From assembly GCA_949358305.1 (NCBI GenBank), contig OX442314.1:24607060-24671059 (forward strand): a stretch of DNA of 64,000 nucleotides, in the 5' to 3' direction. Shown one piece after another: positions 46,508 through 56,789 of this stretch. The notes under the pieces are model-generated. The model worked only from the letters and a program-made list of their open reading frames with translations. It was not told the DNA's origin and ran no database searches. The DNA comes from Strigamia acuminata. Lineage: Eukaryota > Arthropoda > Chilopoda > Geophilomorpha > Linotaeniidae. Within the stretch, counting starts at the first letter, position 1, and every line of letters starts with the position of its first letter. Position numbers and translations under genes: made by a program.

Positions 46508-46836
46508 TGTGAAAACTGGCGTTGTTAGAAGTAACAAGGTCGCACGAGTTCGAGGGAAAGAGCACGGCGCAGCACAGAGAAGCCAACCTGCAGGAGGTGT
46601 TTTTGAGTGATATTGGATGACGCGTGACCGGAAGTGCTGTAAAAGTGTCATAAATTATCTTGTTTCACCCTTTGTTCCCCTGAATTTGTACTTGTGACCC
46701 CCAGAAATTACAATAAACTTGTTCTTAACCCAAAAAAGACATGCTTTATTTCGAGAATTCATAAAAGTTAGAAAAGTAGTAAATTTACACAGTTTTAGTC
46801 AAAATTAGTTACAAATCGACTTTGCGAATCTTCAAA
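46508..46836 (+). repeat. 5' LTR of the BEL/Pao element (329 bp)
   Basis: It starts TGTGAAAACTGG and ends CTTCAAA, directly before the primer-binding site. By eye it is identical to 52130-52458. It contains the polyadenylation signal AATAAA at 46712-46717. It should hold the promoter for the genomic RNA, but no clear TATA box or initiator stands out. It lacks the usual CA end, although the start is the expected TG. Confidence 0.95.
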
Positions 46837-46854
46837 TGGTGCCGAAACCCGGGA
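46837..46854 (+). promoter_or_regulatory. Primer-binding site, complementary to tRNA-Phe 3' end
   Basis: TGGTGCCGAAACCCGGGA directly follows the 5' LTR. Its complement, TCCCGGGTTTCGGCACCA, is the acceptor and T-arm end, plus CCA, of animal tRNA-Phe(GAA), whose 5' end begins GCCGAAA. All 18 bases agree with the tRNA sequence as I know it. It primes minus-strand DNA synthesis. Confidence 0.85.
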
Positions 46855-46935
46855 AAATCAGTGAATCCGGACAGAAATAAGTAGAAAACAGCATCGTAAA
46901 GCCGACCACGCCGAATTTTGACCGAAAATTTCAAA

Positions 46936-49900
46936 ATGGACGCCCTTGATCGTTTGCGCGCTCAACAAGCCACGTCCAGAGAAGGAGCCAAGCGGTTATG
47001 TAATGCGGTACTCGTCGAATTAGCCAACGTTGCTCCAGAAATCCTCGCGTTGAAACGATTAAAAAACCAGTTGTTAGCAAAGAGTGAACAATTGACAGCG
47101 CTCGACGATAAGATATCGCCGATGATTGTTACGCGTGCGGATTTGGAGAAAGAAGAAAGCGACAACGAAGATTTCCGTGAGTTGATAATCGACTCTCTTA
47201 CCGATATTGAAGTCAAATTGGAAGAACTTTTACGGCCACCAGCACCAGTTATACCCCCAGCGATTCCAATCGGCGGCAGCGCCACGAGCAACTCAGGCGA
47301 AGGGACAATAAAGCTGCCAAAGTTAGTAATGCGGAATTTCAGCGGGAATCCTGTTGAGTGGTCAAAGTTTTGGTCCAATTTCGAGTTGAGTGTCCACGGC
47401 AACGGTTCACTTACAGCAAAAGCCAAATTCGTATATTTGAACTCAGTTCTCGAAGGTACTGCAGCAACAGTTGTTCATGGTCTCAAAATCAGCGATGAGA
47501 ACTATGAAACTGCAGTGACTTTACTTCAAAATCGATTTGGGCGAAAAGAAGTCATCGTGAACGCTCACATTCAGACTTTGATGAAACTTAAACCAGTAAA
47601 ACGAGTTAGCGACCTCGTTGAGTTGCGTAGACTCTACGACACGTGCGAATTGCATATTCGAAGTCTCGAGACTGAAGAAATCGATACAGCCACGTTTGGA
47701 ATTGTATTGTGTCCATTGATACGAAATGCGGTGCCTGACGTTATTGCACTTGATTTTGCACGCAAAAATAAAGAAAACACTCACGATATGAAACTGTTTT
47801 TGGAGTTTTTCAGAGCCGAACTGGAGTTACGAGAAGAACACGTAGCCGTGAGCGACCAGACAGAGAAACCAGCCGCCAAGACGTTCGTCGACTACAAGAA
47901 GCCGACGCGTAACGACAAAATAGCCTCAGCCAATGCATTGACTACCAACGTTTCATCATCCAGTTGCGTATTCTGCGACGATGCGTCGCACAAGAAAGAA
48001 GATTGTCCACTCAACATTCCAGATCGATTGAAGCGGTGCATGACGAAACGAACGTGTTTTAGATGTTTGGGCAGCAAACATATGGCACGCAGCTGTCCCC
48101 AGAAAGAGAAGTGTGTGAACTGCGAGCGGTTCCACCATATCCTGTTGTGCGAGACACCGACTACCAAGCCAGAGACCGTTCTTGTGTCGACGTTGACAGC
48201 AGCAGCAATTACAGCAGAGAACACTGACTTATTTTTGCAAGTATTAATGACAAATGTGGAATCCAACTGTAAAACCAAGGCGGTGCAGTGCATGTTTGAT
48301 GGCGGAAGCCACAGATCGTTTATTAGCCAGAAACTAGTGAATGAACTCGATGCCCAAGTAGTGGGAAAGCAGAACATGCAGATTTCTAGTTTTGGCGATT
48401 CCAAAACTGAAAGCGTTTGTCGTCGTCGCGTAAAAGTGACTTTGCGAAATATAACTGATACTAATAAATTTATTGATCTAGAATTAATTGAAGTACCAAG
48501 AATAACTCACTCGGTCGCGAGGCAGTCAGGACCAAACGTGCGCGAGATGTTGCGCAAACACAAGATCGCGTTAAACATCGACCAGATGTCGACCCAGCAA
48601 GACGAGGTGGCAATTTTAATTGGAGCGGACCACTTTTGGCGTATCGTAACAGGCGAATCAAAACGTTTAGATGAGGGATTGATGTGTCTTCACACGTCTC
48701 TCGGTTGGACAATCCACGGCGCGATCAGAAGCCAAGATGAAACGGTTAGACAGTCAGCAACCCACGTGAATCTTGTGCAGTACGAAGACCGACTCGACCA
48801 CCTTCTTCAACGTTTTTGGGAGTTGGAAGCAGTAGGCATCCCCCACGAAACTCTCACCAGCGCCCAGGACGAAGATGATCAAGCAGTAGCAAAATTTAAA
48901 GAGTCCATCAACTGGACGGGTGAGCGGTACGAGGTGCGACTGCCTTGGTTGCTGGACAAATCAGAGTTGGACAGCAACTATCAAATTGCACTTAAGAGAC
49001 TGTGGAATCTTGTTCGCAAGTTTAAACAAAATCCGGACTTGTACCACCGCTATAAGAAGGTTCTGGACGACCAGAAAATCGCTGGAATAATCGAAACGGC
49101 CCCAGAAGTAGCCAACCAGACTGGGTGTTACTACCTCCCACATCGACCAGTAATTCGAGAGCGGAGAAGCACCACAAAATTGCGCATAGTCTACGACGCC
49201 TCGTCGCACGCGCAGAAGAGTCGCTCTCTCAACGACTGCCTGTTTACAGGGCCGAATCTCCTTCCAGAATTAATCAATGCCCTTTTATTTTTCAGACAAT
49301 TCATTGTGGCATTGATTGGAGACATTAAACAAGCGTTTCATCAAATTTTGCTGGCGTTAGCTGACCGAGATGCGGTGAGGTTTCTGTGGATCGCGGATGG
49401 ATGGGACGTTGAAGGACCAATCGTGTTGGAGATTCTCCGACAAACCAGAGTCCTATTTGGAGCATCTCCAAGTCCCTATCTCTTGAACGGAACGATACAA
49501 CACCATCTCGAACAATATGCAGATCGTTTTCCCGAATTAATTATGAAATTGTTAAAGAGATTTTATGTTGATGACTTTTTGAACAGTGAAAAGACAACAA
49601 CAGAAGCCATTGATGTCTACAAGAAGACGTCAACCATCATGCTCGAAGCCAATATGGAGCTGGTGAAATGGTACAGCAATTCCCCAGTGCTACGAGAGCA
49701 ATTTGCTGCTGACCATCCAACTGCAACGTTCGAGGATGAGCAAAAAGTGTTGGGGTTAAAGTGGAACGGCGTTAGAGACGATTTATCACTGGAACTCGAG
49801 GATGTGAGGGCAACTTTAGAACGTGATTCGAACACTAAACGTCAGGTTATTCAGTTGGTTGCACAGATATTCGATCCTTTAGGATTTGCTTCGCCGTTTA

Positions 49901-52134
49901 CAGTTTCAGGAAAGCTGTTTTTCCAGCAGTTGTGGAAGTTGCAGATTGGGTGGGACAATCGTGTCCCCCTCGAACTTATCGAACAATGGGAGAAATGGAA
50001 AGTGCAGTTGCCATTGTTAGAACATATTCGCGTGCCACGGCATTTTGGCTTGGATGCAGACCTGAACAATCACGAAATCCACCTTTTTTGTGATGCAAGC
50101 CCCTTAGCGTACGGGGTGGTGGCGTACAATCGTGTGCGTCACCCAAATGGAAGTTGTAATGTATTTTTTATTCTTTCCAAATGCAGGATCGCACCAATTA
50201 AGACGATTACGTTGCCCAGACTCGAGTTGATGGGAGCTTTGCTGCTGGCCAGAATTGCGCACAGACTGAAACAATTCACCACTGCAAAAGTTACAGCTTG
50301 GACAGATTCGACAATCGTTTTGTGTTGGTTGAACGAGAAAAGGAAAGCCATTCCATTCGTAGCCAGGAGAGTGGAGGAAATCCAGATACACGTACCTTTT
50401 TCGAGTTGGCGACACTGTCCAGGAGTCCAGAATCCAGCAGACCTTCTAACACGAGGGATAGATACAGAGGCGTTGATTCAAGCGAATACGTGGTGGAATG
50501 GCCCCGAGTGGCTTGTGAAGGACGAGAACGAATGGCCAGACATTAAAATAGACGAGAATAGCGACGAGATCGATTCAGATGACTATTTGGCAGCAGCAGC
50601 CGTGATTCCAGAGCCACCATTGATGGACGAGCCATCAAAATACGGCAGCTGGAGACGATTAGTACGAGTGACCGGATGGGTGCAAAGATTCGTCAAAAAC
50701 ACCAGAGACAAAGTTAGAAATGGCGCACCGTTGACGGTGGATGAATTATCGGCAGCAGAGCTTTATTGGCTTCGTGTAATGCAACAATCGAACTTTGCAA
50801 CAGAACTCGCAGCACTCAGCCATCGTCAGGAGTTCGCTCATAACTCTTTTTTGAACAAAGTCTCGTGTTATATAGACGAAAATGGTTTAATGCGATTGAA
50901 TACCAGATTGCGATGGGCAAAAATCGACAGCAACATGAAAAATCCTTATGTTTTGCCCTCAAATCACATTTTAACCACTCTTATCGTTTCAGAAGCACAT
51001 CAAAGAATTTTCCACGGTGGACTTGGAGAGACTTTGGCAGAAATTCGTCAAAAGTTTTGGATGCCAAAGCTGAGAAGGACAGTAAAAAGCGTGTTACACA
51101 AATGTTTCGTGTGCAAGCGAGTGCAAGGACGTTTCGTGCGCCAGACAGAATCATCGTTGCCACCAGATCGTGTCACTCAAGCTGAGCCATTTCAAGTCGT
51201 TGGAGTCGACTTCGCGGGCCCATTGTACCAACGTAGTGGAGAAAAATGCTACATCGTCGTGTTCACGTGTGCGGTTGTTCGAGCCGTGCACTTGGAATTA
51301 GTTTCAAGCATGAATACGGAGCGATTCATTCAGGCATTGAAACGATTTTTTGCGCGCAGAGGAGTCCCAAGCACGATCTACTCCGACAATGCGCTGACGT
51401 TCAAGCGAACAGAGAAAGAACTTTGTGTTTTGTTGAATGCAGTGAGAGGTGAACAGATACAAGGATTTCTGACCGAACGAGGCGTGAAATGGCAGTATAT
51501 AGTCGAACGTGCACCGTGGTGGGGTGGCTTTTGGGAGCGAATGGTGAAGTCAACTAAGTCCAGCTTGAAAAAGGTCTTGGGAAAGTCATCCCTAGATTTT
51601 GAAGAATTGACAACCATTCTCTCGGAAGTCGAGTCGTGCATAAATTCGCGACCACTCTCCTACGTATACACTGAAGACGAAGACAGTCACCCACTCACTC
51701 CAGCTCATTTTCTGGTCGGAAAACGAAGCTGTACTTTGCCAGACCCCAGCCAAAAAACGATTCAACAGTTGCCATCGACATCAGTCACGATTTTGAAGCG
51801 TTGGAAACTCCGTCAACTGAAGTTAGGACATTGGTGGACGCGATGGCAAAAGGAATATCTCACCGAGCTGAGAGTTCACCGTAAAAATGATAAGAATTCA
51901 CGAGAAGTTAAACAAGGAGATGTAGTTCTCGTAGAAGAGTTAAACCAGCCCAGGATGACCTGGAAAATAGGAAGAGTCGTTGAGATATTCCGTGGACGAG
52001 ACGGTCGTGTTCGCGCATGTGAGATAAAGTTACCAGTCGGAAAGAACTTGCGTCGACCAGTACAGCGATTGTGCGTTCTGGAAACTCACGACATGGAAGA
52101 GTTGAGTGGTGATACCACTCCGGCCCCAGTGTGA
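46936..52134 (+). CDS. gag-pol: BEL/Pao gag-pol polyprotein (1,732 aa)
   Basis: The first in-frame ATG (46936) has a strong context (AAAATGG); the frame opens only 36 bases earlier after a TAA. Domains by residue: N-terminal coiled-coil-like gag region; DUF1759 from about 126 to 320; three zinc knuckles at 344, 374 and 393 (CX2CX4HX4C, the third irregular); DUF1758 aspartic protease with FDGGSHRSFI, Asp at 455; reverse transcriptase from about 745 with YVDD at 877-880; RNase H with D1053, E1097 and D1124; integrase zinc finger H1355...C1390-X2-C; integrase core D1425, D1484, E1534; C-terminal DUF5641. Every catalytic residue expected is present except that the protease triad reads DGG instead of D(S/T)G. 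The stop TGA (52132-52134) lies inside the 3' LTR. The product is presumably cleaved by its own protease to form particles and integrate cDNA. Confidence 0.96.
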   Translation: MDALDRLRAQQATSREGAKRLCNAVLVELANVAPEILALKRLKNQLLAKSEQLTALDDKISPMIVTRADLEKEESDNEDFRELIIDSLTDIEVKLEELLRPPAPVIPPAIPIGGSATSNSGEGTIKLPKLVMRNFSGNPVEWSKFWSNFELSVHGNGSLTAKAKFVYLNSVLEGTAATVVHGLKISDENYETAVTLLQNRFGRKEVIVNAHIQTLMKLKPVKRVSDLVELRRLYDTCELHIRSLETEEIDTATFGIVLCPLIRNAVPDVIALDFARKNKENTHDMKLFLEFFRAELELREEHVAVSDQTEKPAAKTFVDYKKPTRNDKIASANALTTNVSSSSCVFCDDASHKKEDCPLNIPDRLKRCMTKRTCFRCLGSKHMARSCPQKEKCVNCERFHHILLCETPTTKPETVLVSTLTAAAITAENTDLFLQVLMTNVESNCKTKAVQCMFDGGSHRSFISQKLVNELDAQVVGKQNMQISSFGDSKTESVCRRRVKVTLRNITDTNKFIDLELIEVPRITHSVARQSGPNVREMLRKHKIALNIDQMSTQQDEVAILIGADHFWRIVTGESKRLDEGLMCLHTSLGWTIHGAIRSQDETVRQSATHVNLVQYEDRLDHLLQRFWELEAVGIPHETLTSAQDEDDQAVAKFKESINWTGERYEVRLPWLLDKSELDSNYQIALKRLWNLVRKFKQNPDLYHRYKKVLDDQKIAGIIETAPEVANQTGCYYLPHRPVIRERRSTTKLRIVYDASSHAQKSRSLNDCLFTGPNLLPELINALLFFRQFIVALIGDIKQAFHQILLALADRDAVRFLWIADGWDVEGPIVLEILRQTRVLFGASPSPYLLNGTIQHHLEQYADRFPELIMKLLKRFYVDDFLNSEKTTTEAIDVYKKTSTIMLEANMELVKWYSNSPVLREQFAADHPTATFEDEQKVLGLKWNGVRDDLSLELEDVRATLERDSNTKRQVIQLVAQIFDPLGFASPFTVSGKLFFQQLWKLQIGWDNRVPLELIEQWEKWKVQLPLLEHIRVPRHFGLDADLNNHEIHLFCDASPLAYGVVAYNRVRHPNGSCNVFFILSKCRIAPIKTITLPRLELMGALLLARIAHRLKQFTTAKVTAWTDSTIVLCWLNEKRKAIPFVARRVEEIQIHVPFSSWRHCPGVQNPADLLTRGIDTEALIQANTWWNGPEWLVKDENEWPDIKIDENSDEIDSDDYLAAAAVIPEPPLMDEPSKYGSWRRLVRVTGWVQRFVKNTRDKVRNGAPLTVDELSAAELYWLRVMQQSNFATELAALSHRQEFAHNSFLNKVSCYIDENGLMRLNTRLRWAKIDSNMKNPYVLPSNHILTTLIVSEAHQRIFHGGLGETLAEIRQKFWMPKLRRTVKSVLHKCFVCKRVQGRFVRQTESSLPPDRVTQAEPFQVVGVDFAGPLYQRSGEKCYIVVFTCAVVRAVHLELVSSMNTERFIQALKRFFARRGVPSTIYSDNALTFKRTEKELCVLLNAVRGEQIQGFLTERGVKWQYIVERAPWWGGFWERMVKSTKSSLKKVLGKSSLDFEELTTILSEVESCINSRPLSYVYTEDEDSHPLTPAHFLVGKRSCTLPDPSQKTIQQLPSTSVTILKRWKLRQLKLGHWWTRWQKEYLTELRVHRKNDKNSREVKQGDVVLVEELNQPRMTWKIGRVVEIFRGRDGRVRACEIKLPVGKNLRRPVQRLCVLETHDMEELSGDTTPAPV

Positions 52135-52458
52135 AAACTGGCGTTGTTAGAAGTAACAAGGTCGCACGAGTTCGAGGGAAAGAGCACGGCGCAGCACAGA
52201 GAAGCCAACCTGCAGGAGGTGTTTTTGAGTGATATTGGATGACGCGTGACCGGAAGTGCTGTAAAAGTGTCATAAATTATCTTGTTTCACCCTTTGTTCC
52301 CCTGAATTTGTACTTGTGACCCCCAGAAATTACAATAAACTTGTTCTTAACCCAAAAAAGACATGCTTTATTTCGAGAATTCATAAAAGTTAGAAAAGTA
52401 GTAAATTTACACAGTTTTAGTCAAAATTAGTTACAAATCGACTTTGCGAATCTTCAAA
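52130..52458 (+). repeat. 3' LTR of the BEL/Pao element (329 bp)
   Basis: It matches the 5' LTR over its whole length with no difference seen. Its first five bases overlap the end of gag-pol. The polyadenylation signal is at 52334-52339. No classical polypurine tract touches its left edge; the nearest purine-rich stretch, GGAAGAGTTGAGTGGTGA, is at 52095-52112. Confidence 0.95.
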
Positions 52459-52463
52459 ACGTC
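52459..52463. repeat. Right target-site duplication of the BEL/Pao element (acgtc)
   Basis: Exact copy of 46503-46507, directly after the 3' LTR. Confidence 0.9.
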
Positions 52464-53650
52464 CTCCTCGCACCAGGAAATTGAGGCAATTCAATTCGCG
52501 TGCACCAAAATGTATATATGAAAGCGAAAGAAAACATTTTGACGAATACGACTCATACAAAAAACTACAAATCCCAATATAAAAAAATACAAAAAAACCA
52601 AAAAAAAAAACATCCCCTCATTTAAACCACCGACTTTCGTTTACTTCGAAATTGTAAATTCAGAAACAGTCTTCCCTATTGCAGCAATGTTCCAAAATCT
52701 AAATAAAAAAACGCGACTATAAAGAAATAATGACGTAGTAGCATCAATAATGATCAAATTCGAAAGAACGGAAGAATACGACGACGAAGCGCACAAGATT
52801 GACGTCACCCCACCCAAGCGTCAGGCAATGCGCCCTACCATCCACTCCTGTTGATTTATTGAGGCATGCTCCGAGTGGATCCACCCGTGTTCCAATGAAT
52901 AAATTTCTCCCGCTCAGTGCATGCAAATAGACCCGAGAACCAAGCCCGACCGCCGACACACCCATCAGCAAACACCGTCCGTCATTTCCTGCCGTCTGTG
53001 GCCATTGCAGTCATAGCATCATTAAACAACTTATCTCTTTCTCCATGTTTCTTCTCCGTTGCGTTGCTTCGTTTACGACCCAAGTGGCTTTACAGCTGAG
53101 CCGAAATATGGGAGGAAAACAATAACCAAGTTGAGCTAACTGCACCTTGAATAATGCAATTCCGAGACTCGAGACCGGCCTCATTTATTAAAAAATGTTG
53201 CCAACATTTTCAGCGAGAAAAACGGAGGAAAAACAAAACAAATTGTGATTAGGTTTGACTTCCAACCGATACGGCTTTACCCGATGAAGTCAAGGGCCTA
53301 TACCACAATTTATGGCCTTCAGGCCCCTCCTGCTCGCACGGCTCCGTAATCAGCCCATGGGTTCAACATTATTGACTAACGGGTCAATATAATACTATCC
53401 TTGTGTGGCTCGACCTTTCCCCTTAATCCCTTCACTGGATCAAGGTAGAGAAGTGTATACTTTATGTACAGCGCCATCGATTGATTTTAGCCGACCACTG
53501 AGATTGAATGACTGTAACACATCTGTTGTACGAACGTCCGGACTAAGAGGCTGTCCGCATTGCTAGGTATAGGTTGGGTCACGACAAACTTGTCCAGACC
53601 GCAGAGCTGTCCGACGGCACAATGTGCGAACCTCACTGTATTGGTGAGCA
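52464..53650. other. Non-coding DNA
   Basis: A-rich run at 52580-52612. GC-richer stretches at 52790-53100 and 53270-53560 contain short frames without recognised domains. Nothing definite. Confidence 0.35.
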
Positions 53651-53652
53651 CT

Positions 53653-53823
53653 GGACAAAAAAATTGTCGCCTTTTCCCTATGCTCCAAAATATGGCAGAT
53701 GGTCTTCACTTCGGGGTCTTGCACTTGGAGTGGCAGAAGAAGTGGGGGGGAGGGTGGTTTTGCCCACGCGGACACTGACCTAACCCACTATTACCATGGG
53801 AAAAAGCGACAATTTTTTTGTCC
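53653..53823. mobile_element. Short TIR element or hairpin (GGACAAAAAAATTGTCGC arms)
   Basis: Left 53653-53682 (GGACAAAAAAATTGTCGC(C)TTTTCCC) pairs with 53795-53823 in inverted orientation over about 29 bp with one or two mismatches. The loop is about 112 bp, GC-rich and contains a G run (53740-53753). No target duplication was identified, so mobility is inferred only from the inverted repeat. Confidence 0.5.
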
Positions 53824-54064
53824 ATGATTGTACAGGACGTCCCATATTTTTTAAGTATAACTACGTCTAGGAGAGCATCAATACCACGATAGAAAATAAT
53901 TCCAGGAATAAACAGTGCCACAATAGAAATCAATTCCCATCAAGAGATGGCACTAAAAACACAACCAACAATCCCTATCCTACATAGTTCTACGTTGCAG
54001 CAGTTACTACAAGTACTGTGCCCCCTCTAAATCTTTTTTGAGTAAATTAATTTTATCCTGTACG

Positions 54065-54253
54065 TACAGTCGTGGTCAAAAAAAACTTCCCTTCAGTTTA
54101 TTTGCCCGGCGTATCTTTTAATACTGTTGTTAGGGCAAGACAAGAGACTGGGTCAAGATTGAAGTCATTGAATCTCAATGGATTTTTATGCCACCTGGTA
54201 GATAAAATTAAAACAGCTAAACTGAAGAGAAGTTTTTTTTGTCCAGGCACAGT
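54065..54253. mobile_element. Short Tc1-like MITE (TACAGTCGTGGTCAAAA end)
   Basis: The left end TACAGTCGTGGTCAAAAAAA is a common Tc1 terminus. The right arm 54218-54252 is its inverse over AAACTTC(C/T)CTTCAGTTTA with the tip diverged (GTCCAGGCACAG). About 187 bp, no ORF. Confidence 0.6.
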
Positions 54254-54259
54254 TTGTTG

Positions 54260-56255
54260 ATGCAATATTACAACTTTTTATGGACAAATGGGCGGCATGC
54301 TATGACTACACGCATTTGTTTGATTTGAACAATCCGTCATTTGTCCTCATAATGGCATCAATTTTGTTGGATTTTGGCTACAGCTGGGACCATAATCACC
54401 AGACAAAAATCGTTTTACTTTTTTCAAACAAAACACTCCAGATGTGGGGTCCTGTATTAAAAAAAAATAGAAAAAAAAATACAATTTTTTTTTTTAGAAT
54501 TAAATTCTGCAATCATATTCACTGCTGCAACAATGTCTGGTATTCACAAGCAAACAATACAACTAAAAATAAGATTACAATCTGACAATATAAACTAACA
54601 AACCAACAACAAAACTATCCTGTACCATTAGCGGTCTCAATAGTTACTTTTTAGCTCTATTGTTCAATTAAGACTGCATAAATCAAACACTGGGATTCAC
54701 AACCTCCCAACAAAACATAAAAAGCCAATAAGTTGACGCAAGATCCATTAAAGCTAAAAACGTCTTTTTCATGTACCAAAACTGAACAAATATCACTAAA
54801 TCGAGATATAAAATGCTATCTTTAATCTTTAATAATTTTTATCACTTCCTTACCAATCGCCTTCGCGAGATTAATTTTATCTTCTTAAACAATGCCTGAG
54901 CACTGCACTCAGAAGCAAAGCATGCGGCTTAGCGGCACAGTACCACAACCCATTTCATTTCTCGAATTACACTTTTGTGTACCATCTCGGCAGCTGTTTC
55001 CACATCATTAAATCTTACCTCTAAAATCCAAATACAAATGCAATGGGTTTTCGAGGCCACGATATGAAAAATAATAAAATAATATCGGAGTTCGGTCGAC
55101 TTTCAACCAGTGTATATATCAATATAAAAAACGGGCGAGTCGGCGACCACAATAATATGCACACTCGTATGTTTTTCGAATCACGAAGTCGTCTTACTTT
55201 TACGACTTTTGCGCGTATGGACCAAGTCTGACGTCTATAAAAACATATTAATATAAAGTAGGTATGTAGTAGAGAAAGCCATCGGCGTAACTAATTCTCG
55301 TAAATAATTCAACAGGCATTTCGTGGTAAAAGAAAAAAGACACCGAATACATTGCAAACTTCCATCTTGAATCTGAAGGACAAGCAATTTGTTTACTTTT
55401 CATTACGCCCTAGTAATTCGCAGAAAGGAAGGCGGCCAAAATCCTCCTAATGACTTTTAGTCGCTTTATTTTTTTTCCCTTCAAAACTGCACCTTCAACA
55501 CTGAATTCTTTATCTTTTGTACTTTATTATGTATATTTTTCTGGCGGTGGCTTTGATCTTTTTTATTTTTTTATTTTTATTTTCCAACATCATAGTTGGC
55601 TGCTTCTTTTTCTTGTATATACATTTGTCTTAAACTCTTAAGACAGAATTGCACTCTGTGGGTTCAACTTTTCAAATATAAGTTGATTCATTATAGAGTT
55701 CCATTTAATTCCAAATTTTATTGGATTTTCTACTTGTTGCGGAAGGAATTAGTCCTTTTACATGTTGTTTTTGTTTGTTTGCAAGACAAAAGTTTACAAA
55801 AAACAACACAAGTTTTCTCTGTGTGTAAATATTGTGGTTTTATACCCTACAACGTGAATCATGAATCAGATCAAATATTGTGAAAGAATGAAATAAAAAG
55901 CAATTATGCAAATCAACTTTAATGTCCTGGAAACTGCACATCAACATGTTTTTGTATCACAAAACTTGGAAGACTTATTTTTCAGAAATTTATTTTGACC
56001 CATTTAATGTACACAAAAAAGCTTTAATGCCATTTGTAAAGAATGTCTCCGTAATCCTCCTCAATATTGAACATCCATTTATTCTCTCCTAGGCAAACAG
56101 CATTATGAGTAGTCTAATTGATGTGCAAATTTAACTTTGTCGCATACGACATCATGTCTAACAGAAAACTAACACCATGTATACACACAGGGTTTTCCAG
56201 ATAAATAAATTTCAGATTTACCATCGATCTGGAAAAGTTCGTCCACGTAAACTTA
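54260..56255. other. Non-coding AT-rich DNA
   Basis: The frames at 54280-54585, 55043-55231, 55450-55641 and 55596-55883 show no recognised domain and mostly sit in A/T-rich sequence. No paired repeats were convincing. Confidence 0.4.
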
Positions 56256-56256
56256 C

Positions 56257-56787
56257 TATATTCCAAACCAATACAACGTTGACCTATTTCCAATTGGTTG
56301 AGCCGTATCACTGGTGTAGTGGCTCAAAAAAGTAGCCCATAACACCAGAATTGTATTCTAACTAGACAAAACAACCAATAAAAGACTAAACCTTTGTTTA
56401 CCTGCCAAAAAAAATATGCTAACATTTTTTGATTGAATAAAAACAAGCAAAACAGCAGATTTAGCAAATTAAATAAACAATTTATCACCAATTAAATAAA
56501 ATCCATCATTCTAATCACTTTTTACACTAGCTGCATTCAAAAATAAAAATAAAAACTTTAGCTTAACTGTATTTTAAGTTTTAGCATGGGTTTAAACAGG
56601 AAATGATGTCATTTTTGGTTTAAAATTGAAGTAAAACACAAAATATTTTAGTTTTTGAATGCAGCTACTGAAATTTATTGAAAATAAACAGAACTACTTT
56701 TCCGCGTAGTAGAGCACAGTCCACAGTTAGGCGTAATTCGGCGCAACCAATTGGAAATAGGTCAATGTTGTGTCGGTTTGGAGTATA
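56257..56787. mobile_element. TATACTC-family element, sibling of 45124-45979, with a nested MITE
   Basis: The left end TATATTCCAAACCAATACAA, then CGTTGACCTATTTCCAATTG and GTTGAGCCG, pairs with the inverted right end (CAACCAATTGGAAATAGGTC...GGTTTGGAGTATA). It lies in the opposite orientation to the 45124 copy. The point where 45124 carries its piggyBac-like insert is uninterrupted here (TTTAATTGGTGATAAATTG on the minus strand). It contains the TAGCTGCATTC MITE at 56530-56665. Confidence 0.8.
56528..56667. mobile_element. Nested TAGCTGCATTC-family MITE
   Basis: TAGCTGCATTCAAAAA at the left and the exact inverse TTTTTGAATGCAGCTA at the right, with TA at both tips. The body is 136 bp of A/T-rich sequence with ATGATGTCATTTTTGG. 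The sibling host at about 45250 lacks the insert at the same point, apart from a 3-base difference at the junction. A related copy is at 14985-15170. Confidence 0.78.
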
Positions 56788-56789
56788 AC

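Larger units (their letters stand above)
46508..52458 (+). mobile_element. Complete BEL/Pao LTR retrotransposon, 5,951 bp
   Basis: Order of parts: 5' LTR (46508-46836), primer-binding site, 99-bp leader, one gag-pol frame (46936-52134), 3' LTR (52130-52458), all bounded by a 5-bp duplication. The pol order protease, reverse transcriptase, RNase H, integrase, and the gag families DUF1759/DUF1758 with C-terminal DUF5641, identify BEL/Pao rather than Gypsy or Copia. There is no env-like frame. The two LTRs read as identical base by base and the frame has no stop, so the insertion is recent and may be competent. It transposes through an RNA copied in cytoplasmic particles (family knowledge). Its G+C and codon use differ visibly from the surrounding A/T-rich DNA. 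Confidence 0.97.

Noticed and set aside
46918-46935. Translation of gag-pol starting at TTG (46918)
   Set aside because: TTG is not a usual eukaryotic start. The in-frame ATG at 46936, with a strong context, follows 18 bases later.
46962-52273. Many open frames on the opposite strand or other frames within the BEL/Pao element
   Set aside because: They are shadows of the 1,732-codon gag-pol, and none has a recognisable domain of its own.
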